Assembly (NCBI GenBank): GCA_019914945.1
Contig: CM034105.1
Location: 2,046,001 to 2,110,000, forward strand
From: Typha latifolia
Lineage: Eukaryota; Streptophyta; Magnoliopsida; Poales; Typhaceae
Length of the DNA: 64,000 bases
Direction: 5' to 3'
Below the pieces are notes generated by a model that saw only the letters and a program-made list of their open reading frames with translations, had not been told where the DNA came from and searched no databases. Of this stretch, positions 12,301-22,957 are shown piece by piece (position 1 is the stretch's first letter; each line of letters opens with the position of its first letter). The translations under genes were made by a program, and so were the position numbers.

Positions 12301-14152
12301 GCTTCCTTCATGGAGCTTACTAAGTCATCCTGAGCTTGAAGAATTTTGATTCGAGAAGCATTAAGCTGCATTGAATACTCACTAAAAGAAGGAAATAAGA
12401 ATTATGTCAACAATGAACATAGAACTGATATTCTAAACCATCCTAGATACCATTGCCAAGAAAATGCAAAATCACACTTCATATGGAATTGATATGTATC
12501 ACATGAATATTAAATGTACTAGGTGGAACTGCAGAAGTCCAATCCATGTATATGAAACAATGCTTAATGATCAAGGAATAATAATAAATAAATAAATAAA
12601 CTAGATTACTCACAGCCTCACAGGCAGTCAGAATTCAGAGTGGCAGTCTGTGTTCAAATATCACAAGAAATCCATTAAGAAATATTAATATGCTGAAGGT
12701 TCAGCATAACAGAACTAGAAGTCAAAAAGTGTGTCAACTAAATAAGTCATAGCTCATTGTAACCGAAAGTTGCCTGATGTGTAGAAACTTCTTGTTCTCA
12801 GTCTTGAAAAACTTATATGTAGAATAACTTGCGGCAATCGCCAGCATAAGAATAACAAAGCCTCGTCAATGAGATATATGTACAACAACTTTCTAGTTCT
12901 ATATGTTTAATATTTATGGCTGTGATTAGCTGCTCTTCTACTGCCATTTGGACAATAGATGCTTGACATGGGCTGCATAAGAAGAAGGTTGTTTGTGCCC
13001 CAGACTATCAAGTACGACCACTATAATAGGTACCAAGTAGAGATATTCCAGAGAAAAAGAACAGGACAAAAGAACAAACTATACATATAAAAAGCTAAGT
13101 ATAGATCCTCAAATTATCAAGATTTACATGAAAAGAAGATGAATGTTTAACTGCAAGTACATTACATTTTCTTTCTAACTTCAACTTGCTTCTCTTTCCT
13201 TTCATACTCCTGTCTGATCTTCTTCTTTTCAGCTTCAACCAGTTGCAATTTCTCAATATTAAATTCCTAATGCAGAGGAGCTCTCAAAACCATTAGTATG
13301 AGACAAATACTCATTATTCAAGATAAACCAGTACATGTACTAGTCAATTGCAATGCAAAGAAACAAAACCTAATTTTCAGGAAAGGAAAAATACTGAGTA
13401 AAACATAAAAAATATCAACTCAGAATGAAACAAAAAGGACATCTGACTGTACAAGGCTTTATTGATGATAAGTAATAAGTATGTAAGATAATCCAGCCAA
13501 TCCATGCTAATCCATGTAAGATTTAGGCAAATGTTTCTTCTCAAGCATTATTTCCAATCATGTTAGTTACCCTAATCCATGCAGAATTTATTGTCAGCAT
13601 TTATCAACCTTGATAGGTCTCAGTGCTCATTCTTATCCAAAACCCTTTTCTTTTATCATCCCCCCGCCCCGCCCAAATCTTCTCAAATTTAACTTCAACT
13701 ATAGCTTCCCCCGCAGAAAATTCGTTCATCTTGCTCTCTACCCAATATTTGCAAACTAACACTTTTTCCATCAACAATGTGTACCGGTGCTCAACTTAAA
13801 TTCCTTATCCGCTAACTACATTAATATCAACTACGCTTAGTTTATTATCCAGGCTAGAGATTCGCAAGAATTCAAAGGGTATAGTTTAACTTCCATATCG
13901 CATTCGCCCCAAAGGACTGAAATAAAGATTTAAAAAAAAAAATACAACCACTCTCTAAAATAACATGTTACACATGACGTCTCACGCCAGTATCAAGAAC
14001 CCATCGAATCAAGAGCGACAACATATAGCAGCGGAATGAGGATGAGATACCTCTTCGGCGGAGACGGCGATCTCGTTGGCCTTCTCCTCGGCTTCTTGGC
14101 GGATGAACGCCACCATTTGCTGGATGTGCTTCGACACGTCCGCGTCGTTCAT
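9356..14152 (-). CDS. VHA-E: V-type proton ATPase subunit E
   Basis: Six exons on the minus strand: 14051-14152, 13166-13266, 12225-12381, 11674-11870, 10762-10861, 9356-9391. All phases close and give 230 aa, the usual size of plant VHA-E. The N-terminal half is the long charged helix: QQMVAFIRQEAEEKANEI, then EKKKIRQEYERKEKQVEV, then SMQLNASRIKILQAQDD. The C-terminal globular part carries LLLRCQRDDVDLVESVL, SGGIVLASRDGKIVCENTLD and ARLDLVLRRKLPEIRRSLF. Subunit E pairs with subunit G to form the peripheral stalks that hold the catalytic V1 head against the membrane Vo ring of the vacuolar and endomembrane proton pump. The tiny last exon (11 codons plus stop) lies beyond a 1.37-kb intron and is easily missed by automatic annotation. 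Housekeeping gene. Confidence 0.97.
9392..10761 (-). other. Large last intron of V-ATPase E gene
   Basis: Intron of about 1.37 kb. It contains a purine-rich stretch at 9990-10330 (GGAGA/GAAG-rich on the plus strand) that opens spurious Ser/Pro/Leu-rich reading frames on the minus strand; I see no gene in it. Confidence 0.6.
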
Positions 14153-14922
14153 CTTCGAGTTTGAGATCCGACGGTCACCGATGGATCGAGGATGAGATCC
14201 GATCGGGACTCGAGAGGGGGAGAAGAACGGGAAGGGGAGGAAAACAAATTACACGCTAGAAACGAAAGAACGAAGAAACTTGGGCTTATGACAGTAAGGG
14301 GATGGATGACCTTTCTCCGGACGTGCAGAGTATTAATATATACTCTTTTTCATATAAGCCCCTTGACATACATTTTTATTCCGGACGTGCAAAGTATTAT
14401 ATAATATATAATATTATATATTACTCTTTTCCATATAAGCCCCTGGACATACATTTCTTTTTTAAATTTGGGCGTCTTCTACTTGAAAGATTGCCACCTC
14501 TATAGAGCTTTTTCTTTAATAGATTGCATCCAACTCGGATCTCGCACCTGAAGATTTTTAATATATTAGAGGCACAAACTTGATTTGGATCTCCAGTGTC
14601 ATATATCATTCTTATCACTCATACACAGCATAAGGATTTGGAATAAAAACCCAAAGCGGTAGCTAATTGAACAAATATTTGCTTCATCAGGTTTTAGAAC
14701 ATCTTTGTGCAGAACAGGAAGACATGCTTGTGACGATATTCGACAAACTTTTTGTGCATCCAAAATACAACAACATAAGTTCACAAAATTACAATAGTGT
14801 GTATATGAATATTCATCCATACAAGTGAGTGGCCAAACACTCTGCGGAGAGCTATATAGTAGTAAGTCTTAAGCATAACATGAATCTGTACAGAAATTAG
14901 GATCCCAAGCATCTGCACAGAC
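14153..14922. other. Spacer: V-ATPase E promoter and UBA gene 3' flank
   Basis: The GC-rich stretch adjoining 14152 is the likely 5' leader of V-ATPase E. It is followed by an imperfect tandem duplication (14317-14461) and by AT-rich 3' flank of the UBA gene. No separate gene seen. Confidence 0.5.
14317..14461. repeat. Imperfect tandem duplication with two TATA-rich cores
   Basis: A unit starting CCGGACGTGCAGAGTATTA and containing TATATACTC, CATATAAGCCCC and GACATACATTT occurs at 14317-14380. It recurs from 14381, where an ATAT-rich expansion makes the copy longer. It lies about 165-310 bp upstream of the V-ATPase E start codon, so each copy may carry a TATA-like element of that promoter. 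Confidence 0.7.
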
Positions 14923-17900
14923 TCAAGTTGAGCTGTTGAGGAAGTGTGCCAAAGCCTTGTCGGTGTCATTATCATACATGGCCAGTGCTTCTGCAACACT
15001 CTTTGATGAGAAACCCATTTCGCGGAGAAGGTTGTACCCTTTCACAAACTCCCTCACCTGAAGAGTAAAATATAAGATCAGCCAAATGTGCTGCCTCGGA
15101 AACATAAAACAGAAGAGAGCTGGAGATACACTTTCTTAATGCGGAAACTGATAAGGGAAAACACAAAATATCTATTTCCACTCTTGGTGTCTACTGGTGA
15201 TGATTGGTAAGTCATATGGCTCATCAAAAATAGGATCACGGCTCACAAATTAACTAACAATCACTGGTTCTGACTAAACTGATCAACTTGGTGACAGCAT
15301 CCAGTATTTTTCATCAGTAAAAAAGCAATCACGAATAGTCAAGAAGAGGAAAAAGCATGCCTTCACTGGATGGTCTCCATAATTCAGAACCGCAAGTGAG
15401 ACAGCTTCCCGCCCTAGTCCTGAGGCAACATATTTGTCTACCACTGGATCTCCTGATGGAGCCTGCAAAAAGTTAAAACAATGAAATGTTGCTAGTTAAA
15501 AATTTACACTCTAACGAGTAACATCTTAGTTTTCCTCCAGTTATGATAATGATAGTTCCACGAAATAAATGATTTTCGTCATGTGAAGGATGAGAAAAAA
15601 AAATGGGAGTTGATATAGGAAATCATCTTGATTGAAAGGAACCCAGGAATTCACAAGAATAACGCTCACCAAGTAACCACATTGTATATATCAATAACTT
15701 TGGGCATTACCTCAATTGCTTCCCCGCCCAATATACTTTAAAAAACAAGAAAATAATTACCATTCTTGACACTTATGAAAATAAACAATAGCATATAACC
15801 TTACAGTGTAAATGAGGCTACAACTTAGATCTACCTATTAATTGCAGTTCAAGCTCATGCAGATTGCTCAAGTTTTTAATGACAAAGAGACCACAGTGAG
15901 AGTGGGGGCACAACAAAATTTAATAGAGGAAGTTATATTCATCTCTGACATGGAGAAGCAACAGGGCAAGATGAAACACAGTTTACTTATAGGGTAGGTA
16001 AAAGAAAGAAGTGATATGATTCTCAGGCCACAGCTCATAGTTGAGTACAGCAGCTAGATGAGAAGCCGATTTTGCTCCCATAAATGATTTCCATGTATAG
16101 TGTGGTTGATCAAATAGCCACTACACTATATGACAAACCAAAAGCAAATGCTACAGATGTGATTAGCGAAGTGATGACCCTTATCAAGAGAACAATATAA
16201 TAATCTACTGAGGAATTCAGTAACAAATCATTATCTTCTTCTTATTCCTAACTGAACCCAATCTGGCCAATCCCAAGTTTGGTTTAGGCACAACCCAAGC
16301 AAAATAGAGCATGCTTTACATTATGTGAAGTTAATTAATATGCTGAAAAGCATAACCTAAGCATAAAAACAATCATTTTTTTTACTTTAAGTCTGGAGTT
16401 ACTTCATGATTCTATGTTATATTACAGAAAATCCAAACTTTTAAGCTTACAAATAAGATGACTCCAGATTAGAGATAATGAATATAACCAACTGAAATCA
16501 CCATAATTTTCAACATCTAACAAAACAAAAAACAGCTCTTCCAATGTTTCTTTTCTGGTAGCACCAAGTAGTACAGAGTTCATGCAAAAGTGTTATAGAA
16601 TTTATATAGCATAAAAGATATATTATACCGCAGAAGTTGAAGCTGCAACTCTTGATGACTGGTTTTCTGTAAATCTGCTCCAATTTTGAGTGTCTTTCTC
16701 AGCCTCAGCCAGTATCCTTTTTTCAAACTCAAAGTCAAAATGTAATGTGCAGCGGGGAACCTCTGGCATTTGTGGTGACAACTGGGGCTGAAAGTTAAAC
16801 AATTGTCAGAAAAGTTGAGACTTTGCATAAACAAGCAATTTTTAGAAGAGGGTAAGCTATTTGATTGAATGGATTTAACTTTTAAAATGTGATAGTACCT
16901 GCATATGCAAACTTATTTTCTGAGATAAATATGGAATACAATAGTAGCTGATATAGTGATGTTACTTGGACCATTATTTCAATGTACATTAGCTGATTAG
17001 CACCACTATGCATATCCAATATAATGCATAAAGTCACAACTGCGAACTGGATCAGAAGATGGGAACAGCTATTTAGAGGGTTCTAAGCATGATTTTCAAA
17101 ATCGCTTGATCCGGATCGGGATCGGTAATGGCTGATCTCGATCTGAACCCAAAACTAGTATGATGGCAAGTTTCAATATGAGATTGGACAGTTTCAGTCA
17201 TATCAGCTAAAACTAAATCTTTTTTAAGATCTAGGCCGAATTTAAAATGTATCTAACCTAAGAGATATTAGTAATTGACGTCCTTAGTTGTCTTCATTTT
17301 AAGTTTTTAATTTTTATCCTCTATCTCTCACACGTACTTTCCTTCCACCCTCACACATTATTGAGCTCATTTGGCAGCCAATTTGGTAAGACCAGCTACT
17401 CTACATTCTGGTGAATTAGAATTAGTGTTTTTTTCTTTTTTCTTATTTTTCCTCTCTTTCTCACCAACTATTTTACTCCTCTTTCTTTTTATTGATACAA
17501 AACAATAGTGAGGAGAAAGATCCCTTTCTTCGTTATTGTTCTGTAGTAGTAATTTACAAATACAAAAATTTATTAAATTCAAGTCAAAATTTATTATAAT
17601 TTTGAGTGAGTTTTTTTTTTTAGTTTTTATGCTTCATATGTGACTATCTCGATCTCAATCTCTAATACGTATCGTTTTCTCTAACGATCAATCCCAATCT
17701 CAATACTTATCCCAAAGAATCTTGGTTCTGAGTTTGCTCAAGGAGCCAAATTAGGATAAACCTGATAGACGGTAATGGTATAGCTGAATAAAAAGTACTT
17801 TTAAAGAAGAGTATTCTACATGTAGGGTGAAACTATTATAATAAACCAACCATCAAAATGTCACAATGCATCACATTTGTAGATAAATGCGCTGATTGCA

Positions 17901-18928
17901 ACATACAATATGAACTTTCAATAAAACTTCAATGAAATTTCAGCAGAACTACTGAGTAAAAATGGAGAGAAGGAAAAAGGTACAACTCACAGGAGGCGCT
18001 ATCTGATAATCCGGCTTTATCACAACTTTTATGCCCAGTCCTGCTGCAAAATTGGAAAATCTGGTTTAATATGACACAACTTAAATAACAATCAACAAAT
18101 AAAATGTTAAAACATAAAAAAATTGGCGCAAGAAATAGTTTATTCAAATGCAAAATATTATATGCAACTTATTTACATACCTTGTAATCACAAACACATC
18201 GGAATTTTTTCATGGTCAGTGAGAAATAATAAGGAAAAGATAGTCTCAGTTAGATGGAGGCACCAGAATGTTCAGAATGAACATATATTAGCATGAAGGT
18301 TCGAAAAGGGAGTTAGACAGAATAAGTCTGTAAGTTTACATGATTCAGTGTTTTCGCTAAACAAGTGGTAGCTAAGCAGAAATCAGCGAAAAGTAAGATT
18401 AAATTAGCTCACTTAAAAAGGAATAAGAATGAGATCTAACAGATTTATGGAACTAAAGGGTGCAAAGATCATCTCTTAAAAAGTTTTTTTTTTAAAAAAA
18501 ATCCCACTCACGAGGATACAAATGAAATAAAATAGTACATAAATGCTTCCCAGATCTTTCTATTAAAAGAGAAAAAAAAACAAATTACAAACACGGGAAC
18601 TGTTTCAAATGCCCTAAATCAAGATCCTACTACCAAATCAATTCAAACAAAAGACAAATAAAGCATACAGCCATAATTTCAAGCAAATCTAACAGACAAA
18701 CGTCCAAATCTCCAGCATAGAAATCAAATAATACGATCAGATCGAAGGAATCGGGGGCATACACGAGGAAGGGGCGGAGGAGGGCTGGTGGTGATATGGC
18801 GGAGCTCCACGGCCGGACGACGGAGGAGGACCACTCTGCCCAGCCCTAGGATACATCGAGGAGGAGGAAGAAGAGGCGGGTGGACGATACATATTGAAGC
18901 CCGCACGGTTCTTGTAATCGTAGTCCAT
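14923..18928 (-). CDS. UBA-domain protein, At5g53330-like
   Basis: Five exons on the minus strand: 18763-18928, 17991-18043, 16629-16787, 15361-15462, 14923-15057, giving 204 aa. The N-terminus MDYDYKNRAGFNMYRPP leads a Ser/Pro-rich disordered segment. Then come GLGIKVVIKPDYQIAPP and PQLSP, the block FDFEFEKRILAEAEKD, and a C-terminal pair of UBA-like helices: DPVVDKYVASGLGREAVSLA and LREMGFSSKSVAEALAMYD, with NDTDKALAHFL. This matches the Arabidopsis At5g53330 family (ubiquitin-associated / EF-1B-like fold). The MGF loop is the usual ubiquitin-contact surface, so ubiquitin binding is likely; partners are unknown. The exon 4 donor appears to be GC (AAG|GCATGC); an in-frame GT donor six bases upstream would delete two residues. 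Introns 2 and 3 are over 1 kb each. Confidence 0.92.
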
Positions 18929-19357
18929 GAAAGAGGAGGAAGAGGAAGAAGGAGAAGAAGAAGGATTTGACGAAGTTTTCTTTTTTTTCTATTTGACGAA
19001 TTTACCAACCGGAATTCGGATTCGGATCTGGATCCGTTATTGACGCAGAGAATCCAAGTTTAGGCTGCATCTCGTTAAGCTATGGGCTGGCCCAGGTGAA
19101 TTGAATTAAAGTTACAGGTTGCGTACAACTTTCCCTTTTTCTTTTCCTTTTGGCAATAAATGAACTTGTAATTTATTCATAGACTTGCTCCCAGGATAAA
19201 TAAAATAAAAATTACACTACTACGAGCTTTTTAATCATCTGTGGCATACATCGACTGCTGCAAAACGTCTAAAAACTTACTATGTACAAAATACACCATG
19301 TGAATTGCTGAGTTTATAACAACACATCGATGAACATATACAACACCACCTAATCAG
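18929..19357. other. UBA gene promoter / 3' flank of small-protein gene A
   Basis: Short spacer holding the promoter and leader of the UBA gene (starting at 18928, minus strand) and the 3' flank of the small gene that ends at 19358. GC-rich near 18990-19100, then AT-rich. No other gene. Confidence 0.5.
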
Positions 19358-19588
19358 TTAATAGCAACCACTAATGGCGATGAGCAATATTCCTCTCATC
19401 ATAGGAGGGAAGCTGTACTCCATGCAAAGGGATTCAAGTTTCCACTCGGGTATTACCACCTCGTTCTCTTGTCTGCCTCTATTGGGCCCAGCCCAAGTCT
19501 TCTGACACGGGCCGGGGTCTTCCTCCTTCGCCGAGCCCATTATGGAGCTAACCTTAGCTACACCAATGGCCGTTTCACTTCCACTCAT
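19358..19588 (-). CDS. Small protein of unknown function, paralog A
   Basis: Single-exon gene for 76 aa starting MSGSETAIGVAKVSS. I do not recognise a named family. Its middle is polar and Glu/Gly-rich. The C-terminal block is PEWKLESLCMEYSFPPMMRG, followed by a short tail ending GCY. The same block (PEWKLxxLCxEYxxPPxMRG...GC[YF]) is in paralog B 1.2 kb upstream, and the AKVSS motif near the N-terminus is shared too. No signal peptide or membrane segment. A TATA box lies 73 bp before the ATG, the same spacing as in B. Conservation between diverged tandem copies with similar CT-rich leaders argues for a real coding gene. Function unknown. Confidence 0.72.
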   Translation of the reverse strand: MSGSETAIGVAKVSSIMGSAKEEDPGPCQKTWAGPNRGRQENEVVIPEWKLESLCMEYSFPPMMRGILLIAISGCY

Positions 19589-20804
19589 CTCTCTCTTTCT
19601 CCCTTCTCCAATTCAACTATATCAACCGAGCGTAGAAGAAGGGCTTTGCCTATCCGGTTCTTTTTATAGACAGTGCCGCAGTGTTGATTGGAGAGAGGAG
19701 ATGAGTTGCTTGAGAGTGTACTCAAGCAAAAGCAATCAAGGAACACGAAAGAGCTACTAAGAAAGGTAGGTCCTTTTTTTGTAATTTAATGTCGCTGTGG
19801 GCTAAGAATTGCGGCTACTGAGTTGTTTGGTTCCCTTTAGAGTTTAGATGAGACCTGTAAATAAAGAAGATATCGCGTGTTTGTTTATCCTTCTCAACAA
19901 GAGTAGACATATATACTCATAAACTATTAAATATGTTACTAAGCCGTTTACATTAATATTCTATTAGAGATTACGGTAGAAATAACTTTAAAAAATTTAA
20001 CTAACTGAATTGATGGATAATAATATTTAATTTTTTTAATATTGTGTCAACTTCTTCAAATACTAAATTTTAACCTAGTCATATTTAATATCTCCAAAAT
20101 CTAGTGTTAACGAGAGAAAAGAAAATATTTTGAATTTTTAAAATTAATTTTCTAACGTATACGTACATTGTCCACTTTTTTTTTCATAGAGAGGTAACTA
20201 AGTTGGGGGATTATAATACAATTAACCCAAAAATAAAAGAAAGTTTCGGATAAGACCCTATAATTTATTTACTTTAAAACTTTTGCAGTCTAGCCCTTCC
20301 TCCTCGGCTCTCAAATAAAAACATTACAAATAAAGATAATTCTAATATAGATATTCTTTTTTCTCTTTTTAAAATAAAATTTTTATTCTAAAAATACTTA
20401 TTTTTATGTTTATCTGTATTTTAAAGATATCCTAAAATAAAATTATAATAATTACTTTTTAATATGATATAAAGTTAAAAAGAGAGAAAAATATAGTTTA
20501 TTTTTTTATAAAATTATAGTAAATATCTTTTGATTCAACGATACAAAATAGATTGATGATATAGATTTAAAAAATATATTAATAATTATGTCCGGTATAA
20601 AATATAATTTTAATTAATAATATTTAATATAGAATAGAATTATTATGATGTTAAGCTGTTGAGGAGTTGTATTCCGAAATAAGAAAAATTATTCGTAAAA
20701 CAACAGAGATTAACTCACAATAACATCACACTAATACCCACTACTAATCATAAATTTACAACAAGCCCCAACTATATAGTTTGAAGGGATAAGAGTAACG
20801 ACTC
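19589..20804. other. Spacer between the two small-protein paralogs
   Basis: Promoter of paralog A (to about 19800), then strongly AT-rich sequence with poly-A/T runs and no recognisable exon. It may include decayed transposon sequence; nothing specific can be named. Confidence 0.45.
19661..19668 (-). promoter_or_regulatory. TATA box of small-protein gene A
   Basis: TATAAAAA on the minus strand, 73 bp upstream of the ATG at 19588, followed by a CT-rich leader. Paralog B has TATAAAT at the matching distance. Confidence 0.65.
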
Positions 20805-21038
20805 TCAGAAGCAACCAAGACTCCCTCTCATGGTGGGTGGAATAGTGTACTCGGTGCAGAGGCACTTGAGCTTCCACTCCGGCATGGCCTCCTTGTTCTC
20901 ATCCCCACTCTGCTTGGGCCGACCCAAAGCCAACTCAGAGGCGCCGGACCTTTCTTCCTCTTGCTGCTTTCCTTGCGCTCCTCCGCTGCTCACCTTGGCC
21001 ACGCTTCGGATCACTGAGGCCATTCCGCTTCCGTTCAT
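20805..21038 (-). CDS. Small protein of unknown function, paralog B
   Basis: Single-exon gene for 77 aa starting MNGSGMASVIRSVAKVSS. Same layout as paralog A: short N-terminus with AKVSS, polar Gly/Glu/Lys-rich middle, then PEWKLKCLCTEYTIPPTMRG and the end SLGCF. The invariant Trp, the Leu-Cys pair, Glu-Tyr, Pro-Pro, Met-Arg-Gly and terminal Gly-Cys-aromatic suggest a compact functional motif, perhaps a protein-binding peptide. I cannot assign a family or role. A TATA box sits 75 bp upstream. The leader is CT-rich and resembles that of A just upstream of the ATG. B is more GC-rich and ends tidily at GCF, whereas A has a short insertion before GCY; B may be the more conserved copy. Confidence 0.75.
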   Translation of the reverse strand: MNGSGMASVIRSVAKVSSGGAQGKQQEEERSGASELALGRPKQSGDENKEAMPEWKLKCLCTEYTIPPTMRGSLGCF

Positions 21039-21112
21039 CTCTCTCTTTATCTCTCTATACTCTTCTTCTCTCTCTATAGCTATAGCTATGGCCTATGTGT
21101 GGGTCATTCCTC

Positions 21113-21119
21113 ATTTATA
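21113..21119 (-). promoter_or_regulatory. TATA box of small-protein gene B
   Basis: TATAAAT on the minus strand, 75 bp upstream of the ATG at 21038, matching the position of the TATA box in paralog A. Confidence 0.6.
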
Positions 21120-22957
21120 GTAGTCGATCATGGACTGATGTGGAAGGATGAGGTAGGCGGAGTTTTGGATAAGATCGCCAGTTCTTTTTATAACAAACAC
21201 CCTGAACTGTACCTTTATTATTGTTTATACCCGAACTTTTGAGCCATACTATGGAAGTCCAAATGGCAGGGTGTAAATGATAATAAACACACAAAAATAT
21301 GAGACTTCAGGTCCGATACTATCTAAAATTATAAATTAAGATCTATAATTTAACTGTTTATAAATTAAGTTCTATAATTTAGTAAATATGGGTAAAAAAT
21401 ACTCTGTCATAAGTTAAATTAACTAAACTAAAAAAATTATAAAAATATCCTCAATCAAGTCATACTAAAGACATTTTAATTATTTTAAAAATAAAAATAT
21501 TTTAGTTATTTAAAATAAAATATCTCTACTTAACGGAATATTCCGATGGTATTAGTTTAAATCTAACACAGAATATTTTCTACACATATTCGCTAAATCA
21601 AAAAGCTCAATTTGCAAATAATAAAAATGTAGAGTGTAAACCACAATTACGTTATAACGCAAAGTGTTATATATAAATTTTTCTATCTAAAAATTTAAAT
21701 TGTTAAGAAAAAAACTATAGTTTTTATATTTCATATTTTAATACAAAGGCTCTTTGATTCAAAATGAGACATAACAGCTTTATATGATAACATTTGATAT
21801 TTGGAACTTTATAAGGTAAATACATAAAATATCCTACCTCATTTTCAAATACACTGCTACACCAATTTACTTAATAGATTATTTAGGCAAGATTATAGTG
21901 CTACAATTTACAGTGGCATTGCCATTTGTCATATATTTATGACAAACACTCGAGAGAGGACTATGAATAATAGCTTAAAAGAGAACAGCAGTGAAAATGA
22001 GATGAGTGGCTTTGCATGCTTGCTAGAGTGGATAACCCAAGAAGTGGGACCAGGTTAGGTGCTGGGTCTTTGTTGAGAATGGAGAATGATATGCTCTCAA
22101 ACACTTCTAAATTTTCTAGATGAGAAGATATAAAAGATCACCAAAAGCTGACAGTAACATCTTAACTCTGCATCTATGGCATAGTGTCTAGAAGATAAAA
22201 TTACTTTCAGAAGCACAAAAGTGGTTAATTGCTGTACAGTAATCAGACAGACTTCTCAGGCTTCTTTTTTTTCTTCTAATCAAAACTTAGCTTAGCTTAC
22301 GAACCTGGGAATAGTTTTTGCGCATTCTTGTTCTTCCAAGTTGACCCTCATCTTCAGTTTCTGTGACAGCTATATGAAGCCAACCACACAACACAATCTG
22401 CAATTCAGAAAGAAATGTTTATATCTGATTTTTTTTTCTATTTTTCATATCATTATTTCATAGGAAATCATTGGGTGAACGTTTGATTACCAATTGCAAA
22501 ATGGCCTTTAGTACATCAGGCCATTCATGGATATCATCTCAATCTTCGCCCCGCAGCATGCCTAAGTAAGAACAGCTTGCGCTTATACAAGCATAAACAA
22601 ATTATTACGTAGCAATATAAGTCACAAAGAATTCTACCAACACAGGAAAAGAACTGTACAAGAATTGCAAAATAGGTATATAAATCTGTTGAAACTGGAT
22701 AAGCAGCAGCATTTTCATAGTGGACTAAACCAGACTTGATTGCCAAGAAAATAAAGATTCAACTAGCTGAAAAGAGCTGATGGAATGCTATATATTAGTT
22801 GGTACTTGAAAAAAAAAATGCCTATTTGCTGGTAATCAGGCTAAACCATCTGTTGCTAGGTTAGTAAATAGACATTGAAAATCTAACTAGGGGTCAAGAA
22901 GATCGTATATTTCACGTACTCGGTAAACATGTGTAACTACATATTATTTATGTACCA
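21120..22957. other. Spacer: paralog B promoter and hAT-type gene 3' flank
   Basis: Very AT-rich from 21190 to 21950 with no gene. A short open segment at 22296-22398 (minus strand) is flanked by a splice-acceptor-like CTGAATTGCAG and could be a 3'-UTR exon of the hAT-derived gene, but nothing confirms it. Confidence 0.4.

Noticed and set aside
17089..17720. Possible transposon with GATCGGGATCGG / CGATCAATCCCAATC ends in an intron of the UBA gene
   Set aside because: The end similarity is weak and no target-site duplication was found; composition alone is not enough.
22296..22398. Open segment with IVLCGWLHIAVTET considered as a further coding exon of the hAT-type gene
   Set aside because: The gene already ends at the usual IFGSNDHIFGL terminus; at best this is a 3'-UTR exon.
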